This document shows positions 53,292-64,000 of a DNA stretch of 64,000 nucleotides, piece by piece. Every line of letters starts with the position of its first letter. Position 1 is the first letter of the stretch. Position numbers and translations under genes: made by a program. Where the stretch lies: NCBI GenBank assembly GCA_017607445.1, contig JAEVHH010000004.1, forward strand, positions 2,728,001 to 2,792,000, read 5' to 3'. The notes beneath the pieces were generated by a model. That model was not told the DNA's origin. It did no database searches and was given only the letters and a program-made list of their open reading frames with translations. The stretch comes from Histoplasma ohiense. Taxonomy: Eukaryota; Ascomycota; Eurotiomycetes; Onygenales; Ajellomycetaceae.

Positions 53292-56200
53292 ATGGATGAT
53301 CTTGAGTCCTTGGAGCTCTTTTCCCTTGTCTCGAAAGTCACCACTGAGCTCCAAAACCATCTCGGAGTTAACGACAAAACCCTCGCTGAGTTCGTGATCG
53401 ACCAACACTTGAAATGCAGTTCGCTTGCAGAATTTAGAAGTGTTCTCGATGACATCGGAGCCGATTTCCCACAGAGCTTGATCGAGAGTATAGATCGCCT
53501 GGTCTTGACGCTGCACCCAAAGTTCAAGGGTAAAAAGGAGTCCGCAAAGGGCACCGGACAGAATGGAAACTGTGAAGGGTTGGACGAAGTTGAAAAGAAA
53601 GCGCGTGTCTTCAAAGGTCTAGCGGTCCCTGATAAAGTTCCACAGTGGGAGGATGATGGAGGTGATGCCGCTACACCTGTGGAACCCGCTTCGACGCATG
53701 ATGCGACTGCGGGCCCTATGGATGATACTTTTGCGATGTTGGAAGGTTTGGCGGGGAAAGCAAGAGAGCGTAAAAGCGCAGTGAATACCAAGAAGAGAAG
53801 CAGGAGCCCCGGTGGTGACGAATACGATGGGGGCATATCGTGGAGGGACAGGTACCGGTCGAGGTCTAGATCACAGAGCGCAGAAAGGACACGGCGAAAA
53901 CAGGAGGGTCTGGATGAATTTGGCAGAACTTCGAAACACAGGACTAGAGACGACAGATACAATAATGGTTTTGGCGAAAACAGAAGGCGGCGGGATCACG
54001 ATGATGAGGAATTCTTCAAACGGCCTCCGACCCCTGAACTCGATGACCAACCTATTCTGTTCAAGATCTATGATGGGAGGGTCACAGGGATAAAGGACTT
54101 TGGTGCATTTGTGAACCTCTTGGGCGTCAAGGGGAAAGTTGATGGACTTGTACACGTATCCGCTATGCAAGCCGGTGCACGAGTTAACCACCCATCTGAC
54201 CTTGTCTCCAAGGGCCAACCCGTTAAGGTGAAGGTTATCACTATACAGGGGAGCCGGATAGGCTTATCTATGAAGGAGGTTGATCAAGGTACTGGTCGCG
54301 ATCTCGCGCCACAAAAACGCCTTGCTTCCGGTGCCAATTTGGAACGACTCAATGGAACTGGTTCAGATGACCGCTACGGGAATCTGAGCACCCCTGTTCC
54401 CATCATCGAGGATGATGATGGCAGGCCATTGAAAAACCGAAAGCGCTTAAATTCTCCGGAAAGATGGGAGATAAAGCAATTAATTGCGTCTGGTGCCGTT
54501 TCCGCTGCCGATTACCCAGATATCGACGAAGAATACCATGCCACCCTTACCGGAGAAGGGGATTTCGAGGAGGAAGAGGATGTTGATATTGAAGTTAGAG
54601 ACGAAGAACCTCCGTTCCTAGCTGGCCAAACGAAACAATCCCTTGAACTCTCCCCGATTCGTGTCGTTAAGGCTCCAGATGGCTCACTTAACCGCGCAGC
54701 TATGGCCGGTACAAATTTGGCCAAGGAGAGAAGAGAGTTACGCCAACAAGAAGCTCAGGACAAGGCTGCTGAGCAGGCTGCCGGAGTTGACCTCAATGCT
54801 CAGTGGCATGATCCTATGGTAGCACCGGAAGAAAGGAAGTTCGCTGCAGATCTGCGGAATGCCCAAGTCACCAAAACAACTGATACATTACCTGAATGGA
54901 AAAGAGTAACGCAGAGTAAAGATCAGTCTTATGGGAAGAGGACAAACATGACGATGAAACAACAACGTGAAAGTCTTCCTGTTTTCAAATTCCGCAAACA
55001 GTTACTAGAGGCCGTGACGGAAAATCAGCTCCTAATCGTTGTTGGCGATACTGGGTCTGGTAAAACTACGCAGCTAACACAATATCTTGCCGAGGGCGGA
55101 TTTGCAAATAACGGCATCATTGGCTGTACTCAACCCCGACGTGTCGCCGCAGTATCCGTCGCGAAACGTGTATCTGAGGAAGTCGGTTGCCGGTTAGGTG
55201 CAGAAGTTGGATACACCATCAGATTTGAAGACTGCACTAGCCCCGAGACAAAGATCAAATATATGACAGATGGTATCCTCCAGAGAGAAATCCTTCTTGA
55301 CCCTGACTTGAAGAAATATTCGGTTATCATGCTTGACGAGGCTCACGAGCGAACCATCAGTACTGATGTTCTTTTCGGCCTTCTCAAAAAGACCATTCAA
55401 CGACGACCGGACTTGAAGATCATCGTTACTTCAGCAACCCTAGACGCCGATAAATTCTCGGAATATTTCAACATGTGTCCCATCTTCTCGATTCCGGGAC
55501 GAACCTACCCTGTGGAAATCATGTACTCGAGAGAACCAGAATCGGACTATTTGGATGCCGCTTTAGTCACAGTTATGCAAATACACTTGACGGAACCCGC
55601 CGGAGACATCTTATTATTCTTAACTGGTCAAGAAGAGATTGATACTGCCTGCGAAATCTTATATGAACGAATGAAAGCGCTAGGGCCTAGTGTTCCCGAA
55701 CTGATCATTTTGCCTGTCTACTCAGCTCTTCCTAGTGAGATGCAGAGTAGGATTTTCGAGCCTGCGCCTCCTGGAAGTCGAAAGGTTGTCATCGCCACAA
55801 ATATCGCGGAAACATCAATTACAATAGACCAAATATACTATGTAGTTGACCCGGGATTTGTAAAGCAAAATGCCTACGACCCAAAACTTGGAATGGATTC
55901 CCTCGTTGTTACACCTATATCGCAGGCGCAGGCGAAACAGCGATCTGGACGGGCCGGAAGAACGGGGCCAGGTAAATGTTTCCGTTTATATACCGAAGCA
56001 GCGTATCAATCAGAAATGCTTCCAACCACTATTCCCGAAATTCAGCGCCAAAATCTCTCACATACAATTCTCATGTTGAAAGCCATGGGCATCAACGACC
56101 TTCTTCACTTCGACTTCATGGACCCTCCCCCAACGAACACTATGCTTACTGCACTTGAAGAACTATACGCCCTTTCCGCTCTCGATGACGAAGGCCTTCT

Positions 56201-57078
56201 AACGCGGCTGGGAAGAAAAATGGCTGACTTCCCGATGGAGCCTGCATTGGCCAAAGTGCTAATCGCCTCCGTCGAGATGGGTTGCTCAGACGAAATGCTC
56301 AGCATCGTCGCCATGCTTTCAGTGCACAGCATATTCTATCGGCCCAAGGAAAAGCAGCAACAAGCCGATCAGAAAAAGGCAAAATTTCACGATCCGCATG
56401 GCGACCACCTCACCCTTCTAAACGTCTACAACGGATGGAAGAATTCACGTTTCAGCAGCCCTTGGTGTTTTGAGAACTTTATACAGGCACGTCAGATGCG
56501 CCGCGTGCAAGATGTGCGCGAGCAACTGGTCACTATCATGGAACGCTATAAACACAAAGTGGTCTCCTGCGGACGGAACACGACCAGAGTCCGACAAGCG
56601 CTCTGCTCAGGATTCTTCCGGAACGCGGCGCGTAAGGACCCACAGGAAGGCTATAAGACTTTGATCGAAGGAACGCCTGTATACATGCATCCTAGTTCCG
56701 CGCTGTTTGGGAAGGCAGCGGAACACGTCATATTCCACACTTTGGTCCTTACAACGAAAGAATATATGCATTGTACTACCAGCATAGAACCAAAGGTATG
56801 TATATCCTTTCCCTGTTTTTATTCCTGATATATTCTCTGCTATGCTTGGTTATAAACGAAGAAAAATAGAACACTTGTCTAACGCTTTTCAACGAAAACA
56901 GTGGCTCGTCGAAGCAGCGCCCACATTCTTCAAAGTCGCGCCCACCAACCGTCTCTCGAAACGGAAGAAAGCAGAACGGATCCAGCCTCTTCACAACCGA
57001 TTCGCAGGCGATGATGATTGGCGGTTATCAGCGCAAAGACGTCAAGGAAGGGGTGGTGGGGGTGGAACCTGGGGATGA
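53292..57078 (+). CDS. PRP22: DEAH-box pre-mRNA splicing helicase PRP22
   Basis: PRP22 acts in the second splicing step and releases mature mRNA from the spliceosome. Two exons, join(53292..56795,56902..57078), 1226 residues. After a helical N-terminus and an Arg/Ser-rich part (RSRSRSQSAERTRRKQ), an S1 RNA-binding domain follows at about 255-325 (YDGRVTGIKDFGAFVNLLGV, VDGLVHVSAMQ), which distinguishes PRP22/DHX8 from PRP2, PRP16 and PRP43. Helicase motifs are GDTGSGKTTQ (near 590), TQPRRVAA, MLDEAHERT (near 680), TSATLDADKFS, LFLTGQEEID, TNIAETSITID and QRSGRAGRTGPGKCFRLY. The winged-helix, ratchet and OB-fold parts complete the protein, with DVREQLVTIMERYKHKVVSC and a last exon beginning WLVEAAPTFFKVAPTNRLSK. 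The C-terminus is Gly/Arg-rich. Confidence 0.97.
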
Positions 57079-57768
57079 AAGAGGCGATATTTTTGTAGCA
57101 AACCTCATATCTTTTTCATGGCCCATTGTATGTACAATTATAACTTTTCTCAAAACACTTCATATACGCGGTTGCAATATACACCACCTTTTTCATCGGC
57201 GTTGTAACTTGAAAATCAGCGGGCTGGTTGCTGGCGCTGTTGGTTTGTTATTTATCTCTATTTTTACTACAGTGTGTGTACTGATTTTCCTTTGAGGGGT
57301 GGTTAAACGGAAAGTTGGTTATCATCTCATATGACGGTTTTTAATAAAAAGTGGGAATACTTCTGCTTCTTCGTCAAGCTACTTAATATATTGGCGTCTG
57401 AGAATAAATAGAAGGATGTTTAGCCCACTGGGATAGATCTCATCTCACTTGGATAAAGGCCAGTGAGGAATTCACGTATATTTATCAATTTACCTAACCT
57501 ACCCATATTACAGCCTAGCCATCACGTATAAATATTTGTAGATATATATATAGGTAAGAGAAGGAGAGATTGAGGGCATAAAGAAACAAACCTAGAAAAA
57601 CGTAAACGACAGATGAAGCAAAAGAAGTGGAAGCGAAAATAGCAGATACCAACGGCAAGAGAAAGAGAAAGAGAATAGGAAAGGAAGGAAAGTTGACTAG
57701 GATATGCGCAAATACTGGTTCTCTCTCTCTTTTTGTCTTTTCTTCCCAAAAAAAAAAAAAAAAAAAAA

Positions 57769-57804
<36 letters not shown>

Positions 57805-58173
57805 AAGGCCATACATGATAATAAAATGGACAAGTGCCGAACACGCACGTAAGAAAGCACCAACGTAAGTGGCAAACTGTCAACAAGTCCCATTCGACCC
57901 AACGCCCAAAAAAGCAAGATGAAAAGAAAAGAAGCAAAAAGTACCACAAAAACATAAAGATCGCGAATATAGGTAGGTCTGGTAGAAAGATAAACTACTA
58001 TATGTATTCAACAAGAGCTGGCTGCGCTAGTTGTCGGATTAACCTGCTGTGAAGGTAACATTTGAATTCTCTCCACATCATGTCTTGTCCTGCAAAACAG
58101 GTCTTATGATCATCAATGTTGAAGGAGGCTAAGTGAGAACGTCCTCTTTCTCGACAATTCACGATAAGAACCT
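57079..58173. other. convergent 3' intergenic region
   Basis: 1.1 kb between PRP22 and the eIF4E-binding protein gene. It contains an A21 tract at about 57748-57768 followed directly by a (GA)n run to about 57800, with a short CTCTCTCTCT run just before. Together these make a purine-rich microsatellite block. No exon supported. Confidence 0.5.
57721..57800. repeat. compound microsatellite (CT)n - A21 - (GA)n
   Basis: A pyrimidine run, a 21-base A tract and about 14 GA units lie side by side. The CT and GA arms are complementary and could fold back. Confidence 0.85.
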
Positions 58174-60723
58174 TTAGCGGTATGGACCCATCATTCCTGC
58201 TCCATTCCTAGTAACCGTGCTTCCGTCTCCATTTAGCGGGCCAAGCATGTCAAATAACTGCCTTGATGACGACTGAGGCGGGCCCTGAGGAAGGAGGCCG
58301 CCATACTGGGCAACATTTCCATGAGACATACTCATCATACCATCTGGTGTGTGAGGCATTGGTGGGAAAGCAGCCGGTGGCGGGGCATTCGAATTCATGT
58401 AACCAGGAGGAGGCATCATGCCGGGGGGAGGAGCAAATGGTGGTGGACCACCTCCTATCGCATTTCGTTGATAAGCCTGACGGTCATTTGGTGGTGGCAT
58501 TGTGCCATGAAGGGGTAAAGGAGATGCGGCTGGGAAATTTGGATGCATATTTCGGTTTGGCGGCTGTGCAAGCCCGGGTGGCAGCATGAATTGGTTGGGA
58601 CCAGGTGGCTGCGGTTGTTGGTTAGGCCACCCAGGAGGTTGGACTCGCTCAAATCCCGGAGGGCGTTGCAGTGCCATTGGGGGCTGTCTAGGTGGACGAA
58701 CGCCAGGGGCCTGATTAGGGGTCTGGTTACCCTGTGATGGTGGGAAACCCATATCATCTATATAACCCATAACGATACCGTTAGTGGTTCTGCGGCGAAG
58801 ATGGTCTCGTGGATCCTGAGGTTCCGGTCTCCTGATATTCGCAATTGCTGGATCATCAAGGAAAACGGGGGATTTCTGTTTCTCGAACACTTGAACTCTA
58901 GCATGCATGTCTTGCACATTCATCGATCCAGTAGTTTGCAACGAAACGCCCGGAGGTGGGGGGTTGTTTTGATGGTTCGAAGAGGAAATTTTAGACTGCT
59001 GCATAAGCCGAAGCAGGAACTCCGTATCAAGATTCGACCCAGGTGGATTTTTTGGTTTTTGGACAAACAGTGCTTCTAGCCCTGGGGGAGGTCGGTCTCG
59101 AGGAGAGTTCAATGAAGCATACTCTTGTTGGAGAAAAGATTCTCGTACGGGAGACGACATAGTTGTTGGTGATCTAACATGATCAGGCTGTGGTGGTGGG
59201 GCCTCAGATTGCTCTTGTTGCCTCGACCCCTCAACCTGAGGGCTTGCCTTCATAGATTTGTTTCCTCCAAGCATTGCTAATATTCGTTGGAACCCTTCTT
59301 GATCTGCATCGGTAGAGGCCGGACGGACTTGTTCGGTGTGGATTATGGTTTGAGGCTCCGGCTCCCGATTCGCAGTTTCGGAGGGTGGTGGGTTGAAAAT
59401 TCCCGCAAATCGCGAAGCCTTCGTCACCTTTGCTGGAAGTGACTCGATATTCGTATTTCCATCCGTAATAATCTCGGGAGTATGGTCGCGGATTTGTTTG
59501 TTCTCGCTCCACAGGCCAAAGAACTTGTCTAAACCCGGATCCATAAGGGAAGGATCTAGAGTACCAAATATTTCGCCATCAAGCCGTTTAGATGACTCCC
59601 TTGGTTTGGATTCCGTATTCACTTGTTCTGAGGACACCTCCTTCTTATCTTCTTGGGACGCCTGCACAGAACCTGCTTTCATGCGCTCTTTCCAGCGTTG
59701 AAAGTCTGCCTGAGTATGTGTTTCTTTGGGCCCGTCTCGATCCGTAGAGTCCAGCCATTCTGGTTCCTGTTCATGTTTTGCAGATCGATTCCAGTCCCTG
59801 TCCCCGCCATGAGGACCACGACGCCATTCACGATGTCTAACCGGTGTTTTCTCTGCCTCACCATCCACTGAATCCTTCGTCTCGCCGTCTCGGAACCAAT
59901 TATCATGTTTGCCTCTGCCCTGGCCGTCTCTTCGGGGTGGATATCGGCCTGATTCCTTATCTCGTGGAGCCCGATCATTGCCACCTTCCGGATGTTCACG
60001 ATGATCGCGCATCTCCCACCGCTCTGAATCCCCATTCCGCCTGGGTCTTCTTTCAGATTCTTCCGTACCAAATGTTCGGCGGGTTCTTCCACCAGGCCAG
60101 TCCTCCCTATCGTCTCGGCCAGCGCGGCGGCCATTTGTCAAGCCTGATTTAGTATCCCTCCGGTCACTGTCTCGATCTCCAACGTCTCTATCTTTGAAAA
60201 ATTTGTCACGAAAATTGTACCGATCTTGTTTCTGGTCGTCAGGGTCGTTTATTTTTGTAGAGGATCGATCAGTCGAATCGTTAGACTTGCCGAGTCCACG
60301 CGACGCGGATGCAAATGAAGTCCTGGGGGGACCCAAAACAATGTCTTCTACAACGAAGAGAAAATTAAAGTCAGCAGAAAATCTTACATTGAATATCGCG
60401 TCGATTTTAAACCTATCCAATACTTACCCGAAGTCGAGCCACGTGAAATATGGCGGCTCTCGAAAAGGCTCGACCTCCTGTTCGCAGTATCTTGTTGAGT
60501 ACTTTGCTCTCGACTATTAGAACCCTTCTTTTGTAGGGGCGGGTCTGGAGGTGGCCTACAGCACGACATTTGTTAGCAGCACATACCTAACTGAACACAG
60601 CTGTGATTGAAGTGATCAGACTTACCCCATCCATTCTTCTAGAGGAGGTAAGTTATCCGGTTTAACAACTAGAGGAGAATCGCGTAGCTGTAACAGCTCC
60701 GAAGGCTGGTACCGTCGGGCCAT
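58174..60723 (-). CDS. 4E-T/EAP1-like eIF4E-binding translational repressor
   Basis: Three exons, complement(join(58174..60347,60428..60555,60626..60723)), 799 residues. The N-terminus is MARRYQPSELLQLRDSPLVV. Residues 5-11 (YQPSELL) fit the canonical eIF4E-binding consensus Y-x4-L-hydrophobic, placed right at the N-terminus as in metazoan 4E-T. An Arg/Asp/Glu-rich region (about 95-240) follows, then FQRWKERMKAG, and IFGTLDPSLMDPGLDKFFGL, a short hydrophobic block that may be a conserved interaction motif. The C-terminal 300 residues are Pro/Gln/Met-rich (PPPGMMPPPGYMN) and intrinsically disordered. Such proteins sequester eIF4E, link to the CCR4-NOT/Dhh1/Pat1 decay machinery and enter P-bodies. 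Assignment rests on the motif, its position and the overall layout. Yeast EAP1 is the nearest functional analogue; orthology is not proven. Confidence 0.68.
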
Positions 60724-61538
60724 GGGAGAAAGTGTCGCGGGTTAGGAAGGGAGAGGCTCTCATGACCCCGAGGAGGGGAATATGAGGGGGTTACGGTGGC
60801 TGAAATCAAAGGGAAATGCAGGATGTGGAAATTATGTAGTTTCCTATATGAGGCAATGGATACAAAATGGATATCGGGGTTGATGAGTAGCGGAGCGGTC
60901 TTGAGGTCTGAGCTGGAGCTGAGAGGTGAGGTCAAAGTGCAACTGAACCTGGAGGAAGTCCCCAAGATCGGTCGGGTTGGGGGCAAAGGGGCGCTAACAG
61001 GATGTCGACAGGATGTCGACTTTAATAACAAAAGCTGTAGGTATCTGAGAAAGAGGTATCCGAACTAGTGTGCCTGTTTAAAGTGTGTAGACGGGGGTTT
61101 TGTACGTTGGTTGGGATCAGAATTGCGTGGATGCAAGTTGAAGGTTTGATGTTGAGATTTTTTTGGTCTGACCCAAAGCGGCAAGTCCTGTTTATTTATC
61201 AATTCACAGAGAGCTTCTCTCCCGGCAAAATTTGAGTGAGTAAAGATGAAGCCCAGCACAACATGGAGCATATATATATATATATACTGTTAAATACAGT
61301 AGTATGCCGATTTATATGAGAACGAGTACGAAATGGTGTAATCGAATGTTTGAAGTGCGTCTGTGAATTGGTTACAGCAAGAGGAAATTTGTAAACAATG
61401 TGCCTCAACTACGAATATGCTAGACCAGGATCTCCGAAAAATATACAAAAATACAAATGCAAGGACTATCGCTGTTAAAATAGTTTATTCGTCTTATTAA
61501 AAGCCGAAAACACATTGATCTGCCGGTGGCTATACTGT
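60724..61538. other. intergenic region URB1 / eIF4E-binding gene
   Basis: 0.8 kb between two minus-strand genes: the URB1 3' flank and the upstream region of the eIF4E-binding protein gene. A short (TA)n tract lies at about 61270-61288. No exon supported. Confidence 0.5.
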
Positions 61539-64000
61539 TCAATTGTTCTCCGCAGACATCTGAGCTATCACCAGTGGCAAAGACGATCCACTCCATCGAT
61601 CAAGCCACTCGTGATCACACTTCTCGTACAACTCATTGGCAATTTCCCGGAGAATATCGCTCTGGCCATCGTGCGCCGATACTTGGCCTTGGATCCAGCT
61701 AAGTGCCCCATTTCGCGTTAATAGAATAGTGCTCCCATCCACCTGACTTCCTCTGAAGATGAGATGTAGTATCATCCTTCGCAAGGAATCAGGCAAAGTC
61801 GGGGAGTTGTAGAGTGAAAGGACTCGTTCGAAGACATTAGCACGTCGGTAGATGTCCATGTCCTGAAATTTAGCGGGTCAACATATGTTTGAACAGGATG
61901 GTTTAGATGCGAATGAAACATCTCATACCTTCTTGGTACGCAGTCCATTAATGAACAAGCCTAGCAACCATCCTACTTCCTCGTGATAGCTGTCGTCGTA
62001 CTCTGACTCATGCAATAAAATTTTATCTATCCAGTAAGATGGAATCTTGACAACCTCCCATCGTGGCCCCTTGTTCAAGAACTTGTTCACCTTGCCGTAG
62101 AGGGTGTGAAGCGGGTTTGTGAGGACCATCAGTATCCGAGCAGCAAGCTCGCCAGCAATATACGGGAGCGGTGACTCTAGCCCAACATCTTTAGCAGTTT
62201 CCAAAATTTCTCCGGCAAGAATGTAGATAGATTGGCTCTCCTCATATGTCGATTCCTAAAGGCCTTGTTAAAATCCGAAAGATAGTTTTCTTAGCACGCG
62301 AGGTGGGAATCCTTACACGAATTTTGACCATAAAACGAGGTATTGCTGCACCTGCCTGCCTCCGGATTTCTTCATACTCTGAACACAGACAAAACATCAA
62401 CTCGCCAATATGGCCTTTCTCCAGTGCAAGCTCAATTTCTTCTCTTTCCCACCGATTCAGGACTGGATGTGATTCGCTCTCAACAGGAAGCTTCCCAAAT
62501 ATCTCAGTCAGATTGACGCGGGGTCTCTGAACTTGAGATTCGAATGTGGGAGAAACAACTTCAGTATTCAGTTTACGGTCATTTCCATCCTTGTCGACTG
62601 CTAATTTGGCGTATTTAAATGCGTTTTTCAAAGCTGACCGCGCCTTTCTATTCTCCGTACTATCGATAACCGAACCAAGCACCCTCATCAAAGCTCCCTC
62701 GTCCTCTCCAGCCACGTGTAATAGTCCAAGAAAGCGGGAGATCCAACTCGATATTACCGTTTGATTGTCCGGCTGCCCGCGTTTGATGACGAATGGCCAC
62801 TGTTCCCTGATAACACTAACAAGAAGGCTGAGGTTCTCTTGCCCGCTACTAACCAAGGATTCGGCGAGATCTAGGTAGAAAACAGGCTTCTTGATCAATC
62901 TTGTAATACAGTTGTCTAGAAACGACAGTTCTGTTGTAAGAGCAGCCCTATCGGATACGCAAATACTCAATAGAAGTGCGTTAAAAGAAGCTGGGCCTAG
63001 AATAACAGAGTTCTGGATTAATACATCTTGGATCAGGCTTTTTATGTCCTGGATGGGAGCTTGAATAGTGGTCATTTCGGTAAGCACTCGCAAAACAGAG
63101 ACAAAGGCAGAAAATTGGAGCGATTCTGTGTAAATCCAATTAGTTTACCTATTTGAAGAATATTAATCTTGCGGAATATATAATCTGTCTTACCTGGTTT
63201 CTGCCACCAACGCATCATGGGTAATTCCTGAGCAATAAGCAACAAGCTCTGTAACTGACTGATTAACAGCTCTTTATCGTCGGGCTCAGATTGGCCGTCA
63301 TTTAGCTGTTTCAAAACTTCCACCAGGATCAACGAAATATCAAATTTCTCTTCCAGAGCAACGGTGGGAATGACTCGATAAAACATGGAGAGCAGTTCAA
63401 GCACTGCATGTTGCTGCCGGAGATTATCCTTTGCAGTGTTTCGGAAGAGTAGTATGACGTCCTTTATCGAAGGGGATCTTCGGCAAAACTCCTCAACGAG
63501 TTTTGCAGCCGCTTGGGTCCAGAGTTCTTGCCCAGTTTTTCTATCCGCATTAAACATCCGAAGAACATTTTGTAGCTTTCGTAGAGCCGAAGTGACAGTT
63601 CGAACTGCGAATAAAGTAATAATGTCTGTATTTTGATTTAGACACCTTGTCAAGATTTTCTGCGTCAGGGGTCGAGGAAGTATGCTCTCGATCACAACAG
63701 TTACGGGCGGCGGCACGAGTACTGGGCTGCCCTTCCATCCGCAATTCGCAGGAATCGGAAGGTTGATTGTCGAGAAAAGAAAAGCAGACTCTCCTAACCA
63801 GCTTGGGGTAGGTTTAGGATCAGACGTGAACATTGTCCGTTTTGAGAAGAAATCAAATACTAGCTCGGGCGCAGCTTTGAAGATTTTTAATAGAAGTTCC
63901 ATTTGCAAAGTATCTGAGTCTGGGCGGAGAAACTGTATTAGTGTCGATAGGTTTCCGTTGCGAATAGGGACTGTAGTTTTATATTGATCAAAGTGGACGG
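61539..64000 (-). CDS. URB1: nucleolar pre-60S assembly protein URB1/NPA1, C-terminal part (runs off the edge)
   Basis: URB1 (Npa1) is a very large alpha-solenoid protein of early 60S pre-ribosomes in the nucleolus, working with Dbp6, Npa2, Nop8 and Rsa3. The visible part is complement(join(61539..61862,61929..62255,62317..63125,63194..>64000)), about 755 residues. The family C-terminal block is clear: LPYIAGELAARILMVLTNPL, HTLYGKVNKFLNKGPRWEVV, DDSYHEEVGWLLGLFINGLR, TKKDMDIYRRANVFERVLSL, ending QMSAENN. The middle exon carries NRWEREEIELALEKGHIGEL. The rightmost exon is open through 64000, so the N-terminal half lies outside the window. The chosen introns are 61-68 nt with GTATGA or GTAAGN donors. 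Confidence 0.93.

Noticed and set aside
1..64000. CRISPR arrays, bacterial operons, transposase or reverse-transcriptase genes
   Set aside because: No regularly spaced direct repeats of CRISPR size, no bacterial-type gene packing, and no transposase or polymerase motifs were seen; intron structure shows a fungal nuclear genome.

Overview
The window is nuclear DNA from a filamentous ascomycete. Most genes carry short (44-100 nt) GT-AG introns, often with a CTAAC/CTGAC branch site just upstream of the acceptor. Genes lie on both strands without operons, and the proteins are typical Pezizomycotina housekeeping families. Gene content, protein features and AT-rich, microsatellite-rich intergenic DNA suggest a Eurotiomycete, perhaps Onygenales; this placement is an inference.

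Layout. 0-10 kb: a DPB3-like histone-fold subunit (-), a CLC chloride/proton antiporter (+), a TMEM42-like membrane protein (-) and pyridoxamine-phosphate oxidase (-). 10.5-14.5 kb: a 1311-residue mitochondrial PPR protein (-). 14.5-19.3 kb: no recognisable gene, but a degenerate minisatellite. 19.3-24 kb: phosphomevalonate kinase ERG8 (+) and a UBL3/MUB-like prenylated ubiquitin-fold protein (+). 26.3-31.1 kb: proteasome assembly factor UMP1 (-), mitochondrial ribosomal protein uS12m (+) and a KRE2/KTR mannosyltransferase (-). 31.1-35.1 kb: no convincing gene. 35.1-37.7 kb: mRNA decay factor PAT1 (+). 37.7-41.2 kb: no convincing gene apart from a structured tRNA-like element. 41.2-46.4 kb: UDP-glucose 4-epimerase (+), a membrane SDR (-) and a G-patch protein (+). 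46.9-52.2 kb: SEC1 (-) and mitochondrial helicase SUV3 (+), divergent. 53.3-60.7 kb: splicing helicase PRP22 (+) and a 4E-T/EAP1-like eIF4E-binding protein (-), convergent. 61.5-64 kb: the 3' part of URB1 (-), which runs off the right edge.

Functions. There is no gene cluster in the secondary-metabolism sense. Several genes share RNA themes: PAT1 and the eIF4E-binding protein act in mRNA silencing and decay, PRP22 in splicing, URB1 in 60S biogenesis, and SUV3, the PPR protein and uS12m in mitochondrial gene expression. KRE2/KTR, SEC1 and the epimerase relate to secretion and wall glycans. Exon structures were rebuilt by hand; each multi-exon model below keeps a single open frame across its junctions, except the UBL3-like gene, whose 5' part has a frame break.

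I found no clear new multi-gene system. The observations most worth checking are the structured tRNA-like element near 39.3 kb, the ~70-bp minisatellite near 15.9 kb, the repeated intergenic TACGGAGTA motif, the frame break in the UBL3-like gene, the start codon of UMP1 split off by an intron, and the two gene-poor gaps.
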